From: Sycobia sp. Sy_11
Taxonomy: Eukaryota > Arthropoda > Insecta > Hymenoptera > Epichrysomallidae
Reading direction: 5' to 3'
Length of the DNA: 64,000 nucleotides
Assembly: GCA_018907035.1 (NCBI GenBank)
Contig: JACCIC010000358.1
Span: forward strand, 119,256-183,255
Shown here: positions 44,504-56,776 of the stretch, piece by piece
Layout of the letters: each line of letters starts with the position of its first letter
How positions within the stretch are numbered: the stretch's first letter is position 1
Program-made: the position numbers and the translations under genes
Notes under the pieces: model-generated
What the model saw: only the letters and a program-made list of their open reading frames with translations
Databases searched by the model: none
What the model was told of the DNA's origin: nothing

Positions 44504-44666
44504 CAGTGTGAAGATTTGTTGCTTTCTCCCATTTGGGGCCTCCCCAGGTTGCGGATAGGGGATGGCTCGCTACAATTTGTAGAGGGCACTGACGAAATAA
44601 AATACTCAGGGCGGACAGAAAAAGCTAATAGGGAGGGCCACCCGAATTTAAGGGCAAGTATGATTA

Positions 44667-46035
44667 ATGTTTGGTATAAACAAGGATATACCCCAGGGAG
44701 TAACTCCGGCAAGACCGGTCAATCTCCTCACCGATTCCGATAGAGTGCAAGCCTCTATGGTCGGTGGTAGCCCCTCGGATTCTGGGGAGGGCAAATCAAA
44801 CATCATCATAGACAGTACATTGAGTACTAAGAGAGATGTCATGACGGACCAAGAAATGACGGATCGAGAAATTTCCATCACGCGCAGAAACAATCATCTG
44901 GAGCGACTTGGTGAGAAGATCAGCCAACTGTTGGATTTTGTGAAAGATAGACATAACGTGCACAAAACCATTAAGGATGTTGCTCGTTCTATTAATGCCT
45001 TATAAAAATGCATCAGTATGGCAGAGGATGATCTGTTGCAGTATCACCGTCCCGGTACTCGTGAAGTGGTGACTCAGACTACGCCGTGTCTACGCTCTGA
45101 TACCAAACGAAGCACAGCCGAAGGGAAAGATTCCACTCCTAAAACAGTAGGTAGCAAAAGGACGAAAGAACCATTACTGAGCTTAAGGAGACCATCAGAA
45201 TCAGTTGGAGTACCTACAAGAAAGTCTGAGGCCAAGGAAAATCAATGGCAGACCATCAAGCGCAAGAAGCCCAAAGGTAAAGATAAAGAATTACCTAGTG
45301 CACGCAGGCTTAGTGGACGAAATAGACCTAATTCCATCTGGATTAAGGCCAATGAAAGAGTTACATACGCGGAGGTACTGCGTCAAATAAAGAATGACCC
45401 GGAGTTATCTCATGTGAAGAATGAAGTTAACAGGATACGCGGAAATGCAAGCGGTGCCCTGGTACTTCAGTTAGAACGGACAGCGAAAGATGCGCATAAG
45501 TTGGCTCGCATTGTTGAAACTAAGGTTGACTAGCGCATCCACTTCGGTTCTGACTAATCTTATTACTTTGGAGATTAAAGATATAGATTAGGTTACTACA
45601 AAGGATGAAGTCTTAGAGGCTCTGAAATCACACCTCGAACTAAAGGAGACTAACATGCTAATCGCTCGTTCCTTGCAGTAAGCTTATGGGGGTACTCAGA
45701 CGGCGGTGGTGTCTTTACAATATAGCCACGCAGCTGAGTTACTACGTGCAGGGTATGTTCACATCGGATGGATCAGCTGCAGAGTTCGAAAAAAAACAGA
45801 AGTAAGGCGTTGCTTCAGTTGTTGGTAGACTGGCCATTTAGCGGCCGTGTGCTCGGGCCTTGACAGAACTAAACTTTCCAGGCACTGCGGTGGACAAGAC
45901 CATCTATCCAAAATGTGCGTAAACGAGTCCTGCTGTTTACTCTGTAAATGTGAAGGAAAAAAAGAGATGAACCATCCAGCATACAGCTATAAGTGCCCGA
46001 TCACCGTGCAGTTTTTAAACAGACATAAAACATGA
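44667..46035 (+). pseudogene. R1-like ORF1 (Gag-like) remnant
   Basis: Frames 44667-45005 and 45018-45533 give a charged N-terminus and a Lys-rich middle (NQWQTIKRKKPKGKDKE), then the ERVTYAEVLRQIKNDPEL block and GNASGALVLQLE, typical of R1/TRAS-type ORF1. After stops, zinc knuckles appear at about 45810-45990: RCFSCW, a stop, TGHLAAVC; CGGQDHLSKMC; CCLLC. The protein binds element RNA. Frame changes and stops make it inactive. Confidence 0.7.
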
Positions 46036-46980
46036 GAATACTGCAACTGAATACTAACCATTGCGTAGTGGCCCATAACCTGCTGAAACAGACAATAAAG
46101 GAGCTAAAAATAGACATTGCTGTAATCTCCTAACGATATTGTGACAGGGACAGTGATAAAAGCAATAAAGCGGTCTTCTGGATTGGTCAAAATAGGCAGG
46201 TGCTACAGCAATTTAGTCATCGGAGCGAATTGATTTCTTGGGTTAAAATACAAGAAATATACGTCTTTAGTGTATATGCTCCTCCAAGTTGGACGGACAA
46301 GCAGTTTGAAATTCTTGTAGCTAAATTAGTTGATGAGGCCATGGATAAGAAATCATTATTAATCGCTGGCGATTTTAACGTGTGGTCCACAGCCTGGGGA
46401 AGCGCTTAAACAAATAACAGAGATAGTATGCTGCTTGATGGCCTTAATTTTCTTCAACTCCACGTGGTTAATAAGGGATTTGAATCGACTTTCATTAGGG
46501 GAGATAAACAATCAGTCATTGATGTAACATTCGCTAGTGATGACCTGATTCAGCGGATCCTTCATTGGAGAGTAAGCAACCTTTACACTCACAGTGATCA
46601 CAGGGCGATCTTGTAGGAGATTGCAGAGAAGAAAGTGAAGAACCAGTGCAATGAGTGGATGCCCACACGGAAATGGAACATCAGATCGCTAGACTGTGAA
46701 GTGTTCGCCACTATCATATCAAAAGAGCTTTTAGAATATGGTGCACCAGGTCATCTGACAAATGCACTCATGAAGCATATCACTGAAGCGTCGATGACTA
46801 GGTCTAAAAGCGGATTCAAACATCGTCAATCTATCTACTGGTGGACCAATGAAATTGCAGAATTGCGCGAGCAATATCATCGCGCACGTAGATTTGCCCA
46901 AAGAGCACGTACCCATCGTGATACGTTTAATAGTTTATTTAAAGAAGCACAAAGATTAAAGATGCTCCATCTGTCCGTCA
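46032..46980 (+). pseudogene. R1-like ORF2: endonuclease domain
   Basis: Begins MRILQLNTNHCVVAHNLL at 46032. A stop interrupts DIAVIS. SVYAPPSWTDKQFEILVAKL and LLIAGDFNVWSTAWGS carry active-site residues of the EEP (APE-type) endonuclease. After a stop come STFIRGDKQSVIDVTFASDD and THSDHRAIL with the C-terminal catalytic Asp-His. The linker runs to about 46965. The enzyme nicks target DNA to prime reverse transcription. Three stops in the frame. Confidence 0.8.
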
Positions 46981-47208
46981 TTGTTTGAGGATGCCGAGCA
47001 CATATTAGTGAGCTGCCTTCGTGTTAGAACACGACGTGAGCACTTGATGAACACCATCAATAAGCCAATAAAACCAGAGAGCATCCTATCCATAATGCTG
47101 GAATCTTCTGAAAACTGGAAGGCAGTAGCCAGTTTCGCAAAAGAGGTGATGACCAAACTTAGAAATGCCGATAGAATTAGGCGAATGGCCCAGGATGAAT
47201 TAGGCTAG
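46975..47208 (+). pseudogene. R1-like ORF2: C-terminal end
   Basis: Joined abruptly to the endonuclease linker. It reads CPSLFEDAEHILVSCLRVRT, REHLMNTINKPIKPESILS and MLESSENWKAVASFAKEVMT, the Cys/His motif region and tail that normally follow the RT. This shows a deletion and not a 5' truncation. Confidence 0.75.
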
Positions 47209-47429
47209 CTGATTCTATTTTAAGTTGCAGAGCACGAACACCGAACCTCTGATCACTTGTGTGGATGGGGGACACAGGATAATGTTATAAGAAGAGGAGC
47301 CGTATAGGCTAACTAATAGCCCCGCCGAAGTAATATTTCCGGATAGTTCTGACGGGATACTGGTTTCGAGAGGCCACTAGTGCAGAGCTTGCTCTGCCTA
47401 CGCCTATTAAAAAAAAAAAACACCCCCCA

Positions 47430-48110
47430 CACACACACACGTTGTATTAGATTAAGTTGCTTTGATAAAATGAAGCATTTACTCTGATAAAAACATTCGT
47501 AAATATTTAATCTACAATTAATTAATTTGAATTTATTCGTTGGACTGGGAACTATAGTGTATTTTGCGTAGTGTTCAGTAGAAGCTGGTAAAACATATTA
47601 TTTGTCAATGTTGTTTAACATTTAAATTACCATAAACTTTTCAAATCCGGGCGTGCAAGTACATGTCAAAATAATTTTTAAATTATATTTTATAGTATTG
47701 TATTCTCACGTTATAAATAAGTGAGGGCATAGACACACTTTGAATAAGAAAATTTTATTGAATAATAATAAGAAATAATTTAATTCTACTTTTGTCGACT
47801 GCTTATATACAAATTAATAAATATTTTTTCATTGGTCTTTACAGTCAAATCGAATCAATCGAAAACAACACGCAACAACATCAATACATATCTACATCAA
47901 CATTAACATATCAACACACAAAAACAATGCAAATAAAAATAAAAATTAAATTAAAAATTAGATGACAGTCAGGCTGTTCATATTTACGTCACCTCCGTAG
48001 ACTAATCTGGAAATAAAATATTAGCTGAAAAAATTATTCTTAGTAAAGTGTAGTCTGACTGTCTCCAACACCCTTACCTAATTTAAGATCCAGTCGAACG
48101 TTTCGAGCTC
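47430..48110. other. AT-rich sequence, no gene seen
   Basis: Starts with a short CA/C tract after the R1-like A tail and continues AT-rich. No coding frame is recognised. Confidence 0.45.
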
Positions 48111-48594
48111 GCTACGGCTCCTCATCATAGACTAAACTAAACCTTATATTCTAATCTATATATACCTTATCCCCACTACCAAATTTAGTAAATATAATCT
48201 AAATTCCATTCTTCTACACAAATTGTTCAAAGCCAATCAATTTAATAAGAAATGATAAACATAGTCCAATTTACTAGACTCTAACATTAAATTCACATTA
48301 TTCCGATTCCTGGAAATGTGAATACTTTCAAGACTCTCCCTTTTATACTTATTATTAATACCATATTCCAAAATATCCACATTCACAAAATCAAAAGAAT
48401 GTAAAAACTTTAAACAATGCTCCTTTAAACCGGAAGTAATATGTGAGCTACGCAAACTATATTTATGTTCATAAATTCTCTTTTTTAAATATCTACCTGT
48501 TTCTCCAATATAGTATTTATTACAATCCATATAATTAATTTTGTAATTTTTTGTAAGATTAACAATGCAAACAATACAAATTGGTTTAGGAATC
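48110..48594 (-). pseudogene. Penelope-like element, inverted 3' fragment
   Basis: Reverse-complement copy of the end of the element that follows (compare 50200-50603). The frame 48530-48237 starts MDCNKYYIGETGRYLKKRIY, the GIY-YIG endonuclease, and runs to YHFLLN, so it preserves residues that are broken in the plus-strand copy. It ends in the same AATATAAGGTTTAGTTTAG segment. Confidence 0.8.
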
Positions 48595-50603
48595 TAACTG
48601 GCAGAGGAGATACCAAATGAAGTAGTAAACATCATGTCTAAAGGTGCCAAACATGGAATATTATATTCTAAAAATAATTTCCCGATCAAAGAAATCACCG
48701 CGGAGGTTGAAAGCAATCTTTTTGGTTTAAATGATGAAGTGAAAAAGGAATGTAGGGCATCTTTGGTTAATGTCATTAGTAATTTTAAAAGAGAAAATAA
48801 ATTTGATAGTTTTCTAAATAGTAATTTTATACATGAATTAATTACCGTGAAGAATTTTTTGAGAAATAACCCTAATACAATCTTCCAAAAGGCCGACAAA
48901 GGTAATGTAACTGTAGCTTCCAATAAACTTGATTACATAAATAGTATAAATAATATATTAAATGATGATAGTACTTATTTGAAAATTGGTAATCCACACA
49001 TCATTAAGCTACAAAATAATTTGAAAGGATTATTAAATACTTGGAAAAGAAATGAATATATAAATGATACAACATATAAATATTTAAAATGTGAAAATGA
49101 TACTGTAGCAAAATGTTATAGGCTTCCCAAAATTCATAAAGAAAATCTGACATTTAGAATAATAATATCTTCTCTAAATTTTCCAACTTATAATATTGCT
49201 ATATTTTTATCTAATATATTGGTTAAGATAGTTGGAAGTACTAGTTCTTATATTAAGGATAATTTGTGTTTTTACAATGAAACGAAAGATATTGTTATTC
49301 CGAAAAACTACAAGATGATTTCATTGGATGTAGTATCTTTGTTTACAAATGTACCTTTAGAATTGTTAAATGATATTTTATAGAAGTGGCAAGAAATTAA
49401 TTTACATACAAAATTAACAATGAATGAATTTATTAAAGCAATTAATTTAGTTTTTAATAACAAAATTTTTGTCATTTGATAATAAATTTTATGAACAAAA
49501 ATACGGATGTCCAATGGGGTCACCTTTGTCACCAGTTATATCTAATTTAGTTATGGAAAAATTAGAAAGTATAGTTTTGCCAAAATTGCTTTTTGAACCA
49601 ATGGTATTTTAGAGATATGTTGATGATATCTTTACAATTATTCCAGAAGTTTTTGTGGATAAAATGATGGATGTTTTTAATTCTGTACATGACAGAATTA
49701 AATTTACAAGGAAAGTTGAGGTTAATAATCAGTTGAGTTTTTTGGATGTAGTAATAATAAGGTGAAACTTAATTGGTACAGAAAGCCTACTTGGTCAGGT
49801 AGGTTTTTAGATTTTAATTCACGCCACCAATTCAGAAACAAAATTGCAGCATTAAAGAGTATCACTGACAGAGCAGTACAATTATCACATAAAGATTTTA
49901 GATAAAATAATTTACAAAAAGTATGAGAAACTTTCACTAATACTGGTTAATCAATTGAATTTATTAATAGATTAATTGCTGAGAGATTGTTTGATATTTA
50001 TAATACCGAAAATAGACATAATGCAGGAGTTGATGTTAACAGAGGCAAAATTATTGTCTTACAATATGTTAGAGGATTATCTGAAAGAATTAAAAGAAAT
50101 TTTCGGAAATATAACATTCAAATTTTCTTTAAAAATAGCTATAATTTGAATAGGTTGTTTAATAATTGCAAAGATAAGAATGATTTATGTTTAAAATCAG
50201 GAGTTGTTTACAAAATTAATTGTATGGATTGTAATAAATACTATATTGGACCAACAGGTAGATGTTTAAAAAAGAGAATTTATGAACATAAATATAGTTT
50301 GCGTAGCTCACATATTACTTCCAGTTTCAAGGAGCATTGTTTAAAGTTTTTACATTCTTTTGATTTTATATGGTATTAATAATAAGTATAAAAAGGAGAG
50401 TCTTGAAAGTATTCACATTTCCAGGAATCGAAATAATGTGACTTTAATGTTAGAGTCTAGTAAATTGGACAATGTTTATTATTCCTTATTAAATTGATTG
50501 GTTTTGAACAATTTGTGTAGAAGGGGGAATTTAGATTATATTTACTAAATTTGGTAGTGAGGATAAGGTATATATAGATTAGAATATAAGGTTTAGTTTA
50601 GTC
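48595..50603 (+). mobile_element. Penelope-like retroelement
   Basis: RT followed by a GIY-YIG endonuclease, the layout of Penelope-like elements. A partial copy in inverted orientation directly precedes it, an arrangement common in this class. The 3' end is placed at the last base shared by both copies. Confidence 0.8.
48604..50490 (+). pseudogene. Penelope-like RT and GIY-YIG endonuclease, broken
   Basis: The frame from about 48604 (ATG at 48634) is open to TAG at 49381. RT blocks: FQKADKGNVTV, KCYRLPKIHKENLTFRIIIS, MISLDVVSLFTNVPLELLND with the first Asp. Next, in other frames, YGCPMGSPLSPVISNLVME and RYVDDIFTI (YVDD near 49615), then NNQLSFLDVV. The C-terminal frame 49987-50379 has VVYKINCMDCNKYYIGPTGR, the GIY-YIG domain, and HKYSLRSSHI. 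This enzyme nicks DNA and copies element RNA. At least six stops or shifts; GIGETGR is GPTGR here but GETGR in the inverted copy. Confidence 0.85.
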
Positions 50604-50703
50604 TCTGATTTACACTCTGACAAGACTAAAGTGTTCTGTCTACTCGTTGAAATTTAAGCATACCATAAACATTATAAAATAGGTCATCGGACTCTGTCCT
50701 TAT

Positions 50704-50727
50704 TGTAACGTATTTCCCGCGTTACAA
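50704..50727. repeat. Short perfect hairpin TATTGTAACG...CGTTACAATA
   Basis: Ten-base arms around a ~9-base spacer, directly beside the copia LTR. The arms equal the TGTAACG...CGTTACA termini of the LTR family seen at 4068, so this may be the minimal leftover of such an element. Confidence 0.6.
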
Positions 50728-50730
50728 TAT

Positions 50731-50947
50731 TGGAGGATATTAAACAATAAAAAGCAGAGATATATAATCTAACTAATCACCACGTCTTCATTAAGCGTCT
50801 AAACCAATCTACAGATCACACGGAAATGAAAAGCCGCGAGGCTGCGTGCAGCGGCCGAGCGGCGCATACACATACAAGCGCACACGTACACATCGTGTGC
50901 TTAGGCTGTACGAAGGGTGCTGCGCATAACGCCTCTATATTCTAACA
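50731..50947 (-). repeat. Copia 3' LTR (217 bp)
   Basis: TGGAGGATATTAAAC...CTATATTCTAACA on the plus strand, i.e. TGTTAGAATATAG...CCTCCA on the element strand. It matches 56777-56993 with about 15-20 differences. The purine run GAGAGAGAG precedes it on the element strand as a polypurine tract. Confidence 0.9.
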
Positions 50948-51156
50948 CTCTCTCTCATTACAGCAGACGCACTCCTCTTCCATAAGAGTTTCAGACACAC
51001 ATTTTATTGACATACACACAAGTTACATTCATACCGTATGAATTCCATTTATGTAATTAAACTAAATTTATAACTACAATAAAGTACATATCTATCTGTA
51101 ATATAAGTTGTATAATAACTTGTTATTTTTGCTACAATGTCGTTTGATCTGAATAA

Positions 51157-51196
<40 letters not shown>
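51157..51196. repeat. (TA)n microsatellite
   Basis: TA tract after the first TGTCGTTTGATCTG copy. Confidence 0.9.
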
Positions 51197-51200
<4 letters not shown>

Positions 51201-51804
51201 TTATAAATATATAATTTATAAATTATTGTAGTTATAATAAAAAAAGTTTTAAAAGTTTTAAACTGGAAAAGTATTTTTACATCTCTTTATCCTTTATCCG
51301 TCAAAATTTATCCTTTTTTTTATATTCTCTGCATGAAATTCAAAAACAAAATCATGCTGAATAAATAGATAACTTTGGTATCTGTTTTAAAAAGAATGGA
51401 CGATAACTGAAAAATTGTTAACTAGTTTTGATACTTGTACTTGAACTTTGATATAAATGCATTGTATTACAAATGATGGAATGATAAAAATAACGTAAGG
51501 CGCTGAAAATAATAAGATTCTGAATTAATTTACTTGAAAAAAAAAAATTATTTAAAATCTTATTTTCAGAATATATGAAAATACCCAAGAAGCCAAAATA
51601 TCGTGCCGATGCCGATGTAAAATGTCTGGAAATGGACGAATGAATGGAATCGTGAAAAATACGGGGAATAGTTAAAAAGAGTTTAAAAGCTCCAGTTAAA
51701 AAAAAATTATAATATATAAATTATTGTAGTTATAAATTTAGTTTAATTACATAAATGGAATTCATACGGTATGAATGTATGAATATGTCGTTTGATCTGA
51801 ATAA

Positions 51805-51807
<3 letters not shown>

Positions 51808-51849
<42 letters not shown>
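51808..51849. repeat. (TA)n microsatellite
   Basis: TA tract after the second TGTCGTTTGATCTG copy. Confidence 0.9.
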
Positions 51850-51854
<5 letters not shown>

Positions 51855-51999
51855 AATTTTGTGTAGATATTCTTCAATTTGATTTATAAATAATTAACGT
51901 GAATGCAAATTGGTTAGTTTTCAGCATCGCTCCAATTGCTTTTACAATCATCTGAAAACATATGTCAATTTAATAATTCAATATTAACTTGGTTAGCCT

Positions 52000-54669
52000 A
52001 CAGTGAGGGTCCTGCTTAAACTTTTCGTAAAGATATCCACGAGTTGATCAGACAATTTGACCCACTCTATATTCACTAATTTCTTGCTAACGCATTCTTT
52101 AATATAGTTTTCCTTTCTGTCTGTTATATGACGCAAACGATTGCTACCATCGGTTTGGATGCCTAAGTATAATCCTAATCAAATTATGCAGAGCTGTCAG
52201 CTCCTAACATGTGTTACTCATCGCGACATATTCTGCCTGGATATGGATAATGCAACGTTCGGTTGTTTTTTCGTTCTCCACCCTACCGTATCGCCACATA
52301 ACCTAATGACAAAGCCGCAAGTTGTCAACGCGCCTTTACAATCTGGTATTATACAGGCTCACGTCCGAGAATGCCACCATGTCGTTTTCTTGACCTCGAA
52401 ATGTCAAGCCTAGTTCTTTCGTACCTGAAAGATACCGAAACAATCTCTTAACCATTTCCTATTCATTAGCAGTAGGACTAATTTGATGTAGATTAAGAAC
52501 ATTAACCCTATATGAGATATCTGGACGCGTAGTATTGGCCAAATATAACAGTTATCCTACTATTTCTCTGTACAAGGTATTAGGAATATTTTCAAAGCTA
52601 TCGCTATCTTCTTCTCGACTCTTTTGCTTCCTATCGGTTGTGTCTGTTACAGCCATAGGGGAATTTACAATCCTACCATTTACAAATCCAAATCTTTTCA
52701 TTATGTGTTCTACAAATTTTACTTGAGTTAGTTTTAAAATCTTCCTCTCACGGTTCCTATCTATTTTAATTCCTAAGAATTCTTTAGGAGTATCAAACTC
52801 CTTGATTTTAAACTCTTTAACTAATTTATGTATGACTTGATCAATTTCGTTTTCATGGTTTCCCATAATTAACACGTCGTCTACATATAGCAAAACAACG
52901 ATTATTCCCAAGTTACTCTTCTTAACAAACAAACACGGATCCATATCATTGTATTCGAATCCTAATTTACTGATTACCTCTGTGAATTTCATATTCCAGC
53001 GCTTCGGGCTGATTTTAAGTCCGTAAAGAGATTTCTCTAATTTCAATATATTTCTATTTTCCCTAATTCGATCTGACGTTAATCCTTCCGGAAATCTAAG
53101 GTAGATATCCTCTTCGATGTCTCCGTACAGATAAGCCGTTTCAACATCGAGTTGTTTTACCAGCAGACTAAACTTATTTGCTATAGTTAAGAATGATCTA
53201 ACTAAAATCAGTCTAGAAACTGGTGCATATGTTTCCCTGATATCGTAAATATTTCTCTCTTTGAAGCCTCGAATAACTAGTCTAGCCTTATGGGTGACTC
53301 TGCCCTGATTATCTATGTTTCTTTTAAAGACCCATCTAGAATCTAATATATTTGGTTTGCATTGTTGTTTATACATTTCGGCTTTACTTATTTCTGAGAA
53401 AACTCCTTTTCCTATCAAAGAATTAATCTCAGTCTGGATTGCCTTTTCCCATAATTTATTATCGGTAGAACTGACGGCTTCTTTGTACGTTTTCGGATCG
53501 CCATTTATCTTAGCTAACACTGCATGATACTTTATACCGTCATTAAAGCTAACCACGTTCGTATCTAACGTGAATAAAACTGCTTTTCCTTTTGTTTCAT
53601 CTTGACTTCTCAGTCTGACGCTTATTGGCAAATCTATATGTTTTTCAATGATTTTCTTATCAGTTTGACCTCCATTTTCTGACTCGGTTAGTCTGAACCC
53701 AAAGTTTGAACTATCACCATAATAGTCTTTATAGACCAAGTTTTCTACAAATCTAACGTCTCTTAGACATATATGTTCATATATGTATAACCCGTGTACA
53801 TATATGTTATAACCCGTATTCGCATAACCTACAAAATAGCCTCTTATACCCGTAGAGCTGAATTTAGAGTCGGCTCCTCTATGCTTCCTAAATACTGCTA
53901 GGCACCCAAATCTTCTCAATCTATCGTGATCTATTTTAAAATTTTTAGCTAACTTTCTAAGCGGCATTTCGAAATCTATCGACCTATGCGGAGTTCTATT
54001 GTATAGATACACTGCTGTTTTAACTGCAAAATCCCAACTTCCTCCTGGAAGACCTGAATCGAACATTAAAGACCTAATTTTATTCTCGATGGTCCTGTTA
54101 AAACGCTCGGCTACGCCATTGTGTTGAAACGTATCGGGACTAGCTAACTGTAGTTCTGCTCCTATTTTGTTTAGCACATTTACCGTATCAGCACCAAAAA
54201 ATTCAGTGCCTTTATCATACCTAAGAAAACATACCTTTTCATCTGTCCCTAGTGCGTTTCTAAAGCTTCTAATTCCCCTTTCGAAATATTTGTAAGTCTC
54301 GTTTTTATGCTTCATCGGGTAAGCTAAACCTACTATAGAAAAGTGGTCAACTAATACTAGTATAAATTTATATCCTTTCGGATAAGCAACTGGACTGATC
54401 GGTTCCATTGCGTCAGCATGGATAATATTCAGTGGTTTGTCTGCTCGCTGTCTAATCGAATTGAACGGCAGTCTAACGCTCTTGGCGATTAAACACGTCT
54501 CATACTGTTCTATCTCTGTCAGGTTTGACAGATCAGTTTTATTTAATAAGTTCGCATTACGTTTCGCGTATTCTAACAAATATTTGCTCGAAACATGTCC
54601 TAACCTACGATGCCACATCATTAATTTACTATCTTTTTGTGCATTTTTATTTTCTTGTTCGTTAATCAA
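52000..54669 (-). pseudogene. Copia Pol: integrase, reverse transcriptase, RNase H
   Basis: A 705-codon open part (54669-52552). Integrase zinc region: MWHRRLGHVS, then EQYETCLIAK where the first Cys of CxxC is Tyr. Core: IIHADAMEP (Asp), FLRYDKGTEF (Asp), HNGVAERFNRTI (Glu). RT: SRWVFKRNIDNQGRVTHKAR, QLDVETAYLYGDIEEDIYL and VVLLYVDDVLIMG (YVDD). The frame stops at REIVG; beyond it RNase H pieces remain with stops: LYLANTTRPDISY, FSDVSLY, AEYVAMSNTC. Copies RNA and integrates it; the RNase H damage makes it inactive. Confidence 0.9.
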
Positions 54670-55301
54670 TTTTGATACTCTACCTCTTCTGTTTCTGGTA
54701 AATTTTCTATGGAACTAATAACTCTATCATTAATAGTCGTCAAGTGATCAGAGTCACTCTTGACAGTTTCGTTTGTTTCTATCTTTTCTGGTTTACTGGA
54801 ATTTAACTCTAAGGTTTTCACTGCGCTACTCTTGCTTCTAGTTTCGTATCTATGTTCAATCGGCGGTTTTTCTACTTCATTTGCCTCGAAATTATTTGGT
54901 TTGACTACAATATCGAATATCCAAAACGGTGATGCAGATTTTCCTGATAAGATCTTTCTTTTCGAGCCTGGCTCTAATATATCTATTTTCTCTTTTTTTA
55001 AATAAATCTCAAGTCCCTGATCTAAAAATTTTCTAAGTGAAATCAAATTTTCAGATAAATTATTGGCATATAATACATTATTTAAAGTAAATTTTCGGCC
55101 ATCTCTAGTAATAACTGCTATACGACCTTTCCCATCAACGCTCAAGTCTGCATTTTTATTCGCGCATTTAACTCTACTTTTAAAGTCTAAATCTAAGCTA
55201 TCAAAACTTATTTTGCTCTTGCATAAATGCTCTGTGGCTACAGAGTCAGCAATAAACTTAAAGACATTGTTCTTTCGAATTTTGCGTAAATCATTTCTCA
55301 C
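54666..55301 (-). pseudogene. Copia protease region
   Basis: 211 codons in a frame overlapping the next by four bases. The active site reads FIADSVATEHLC, where DSGATxH is usual (Gly to Val). Then VLYANNLSENLISLRKFLDQ and a Ser/Glu/Lys-rich linker to integrase. The frame change to Pol at 54669 is damage, since copia elements normally use one frame. Confidence 0.75.
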
Positions 55302-55363
55302 AAAATAATTGAAATGTGAATCAAATTTACTCTTACCGATTAGTTGTTTCTCTTCATATATAG

Positions 55364-55640
55364 TTATAAGCTGAAAGGATTCTTTAAAATCCCTTCCTTT
55401 CGGCTTTCCGATTGTTTGCCCGGAGATTTACCCCTCTTTGATTGAAAGTGAGTCCTCTTACCAGTGCTTTGCTCTTGTCTTTTATCACTCGTCTCAAATG
55501 GAGTCTTTCTTACCTTTACAGTTTTTAACCACGTGCGTACCCGATCTTCTGCACCTGTAACAGAATATCTGACCTGGTGAGGTGACCATTTGCTCACGGC
55601 GCTTAATTAGCTAACCGGCACGTCTCGAACTGGCTTAGCT
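55364..55640 (-). pseudogene. Copia Gag, zinc-knuckle end
   Basis: Two minus-strand frames cover this. One has FCYRCRRSGTHVVKNC near 55570-55525, a CCHC knuckle with one residue more than the standard spacing, and the other a basic tail (SKRGKSPGKQSE). This is the Gag C-terminus; the rest of Gag is not readable. Confidence 0.5.
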
Positions 55641-56776
55641 GCCTCTACCTGCAAGATCAAATGTTTCAGCTTTTACACTCACTCTTGCACGCGCTCGCGT
55701 CCTCCACTTATTCATTCGTTTGCTTCGTGCTCTTTTGCGCAGGATTTTCTGCCGCGTACGTGTTCGAATTCTGTGAATCACCACCCCTTCTTTTAACGGT
55801 TTTATTTTATTGCGCGTTTTCTCTCTTCCGTTTCTGCGAAGTGTTTTTTGACTTTGATTTCAACGGTTTTGATTTACTTGGAATTTTACTGCGTCACCCA
55901 TCTATTTCGCGTGATTATTATTTTTAATATAGAAATTCACAATTTTCGCAGCTTTATATATTTTCCTATCTCGAATTTTGCATTTTTTATTTTTGCGGTT
56001 TTCTTATCTTTATTCAACTTGAACATTTCAACTTTTGTATTTTCTCTAGTTTAATTCTTTCTTTTCATTTTCTTAATTTCACTATTTTACTTCTAATTTT
56101 CTACAAATCAAATTCTACTTTTCAATCATTTCCAAATTTAATTTTAACTTCTTTTAATTTCAAAATTCTATACTTTCAAATTCACTTTTGATTCTTTAAA
56201 GCTTCTAAATTACTTATTATCAAATCAAGATTTTATAATACAAAACTTCTAATTTTTATATATATAATTTTCGTTTTATGTTAAATTTTCTAAACACTGT
56301 TCTTTATTCCTACACTCAAATTCTATTCTGTCTGATGCATTAATTTTAAGATTAGTTTTATGTAATTATACTTTCATGTACTTACCTCTCTTTTCAATTT
56401 GAGTGTTAGACCCTTGACTCATCTTGTCTTTTATATATTTAATCAATATAGATATATACTTTCAAAAGAGCCTTCCTTCTATTTATCTCTTTATGTCTTT
56501 GTGATATTATGAAAGTTCAATCACAAAGCTTCTATCTGAAAAATTCACAAATAAATGCAAAACAGGCCTTTACACGCACTGAATTTACGTTCTAATCACT
56601 CTTCACTTTCTTAATCAAAAGCTCGCACGAAAGCTTTTAAGTCGCGATTCTTCAAAGGATCGCGAACACGTGGTGTTTCGAAAACAAAATTTCAAAATCT
56701 TTATAAAATCTAAAATTGCTAATTAATTAACTTCGCGCAGGAAAAGCTGCGAGGCCCAATAACCTAATGGAATAGG
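55641..56776 (-). other. Decayed copia gag/leader region
   Basis: T-rich on the plus strand, A-rich on the element strand, with no long frame. By position it should hold the leader and Gag N-terminus. Next to the 5' LTR the element strand reads TTAGGTTATTGGGCC, which resembles copia primer sites complementary to part of a Met tRNA; tentative. Confidence 0.45.

Larger units (their letters stand above)
44510..47425 (+). mobile_element. R1-like non-LTR retrotransposon, internally deleted
   Basis: In order: an ORF1 remnant, an ORF2 endonuclease, then directly the C-terminal region, followed by about 200 bases of 3' sequence and an A run at about 47408-47420. The entire reverse transcriptase (expected ~1.5-2 kb) is missing at about 46965. 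Many stops. Clade assignment rests on the endonuclease and the C-terminal MLESSENWKAV pattern and is from memory. Confidence 0.75.
50948..51990. other. Non-coding part of copia with perfect 57-bp inverted repeat
   Basis: Arms 51026-51082 and 51721-51777 are exact reverse complements. TGTCGTTTGATCTGAATAAA followed by a TA tract occurs twice as a direct repeat (51138 and 51786). The stretch between holds no gene. Confidence 0.8.

Noticed and set aside
55661..56054. Plus-strand Phe-rich frames that look like membrane proteins
   Set aside because: They are antisense to the A-rich copia gag/leader; hydrophobicity comes from T-rich codons.
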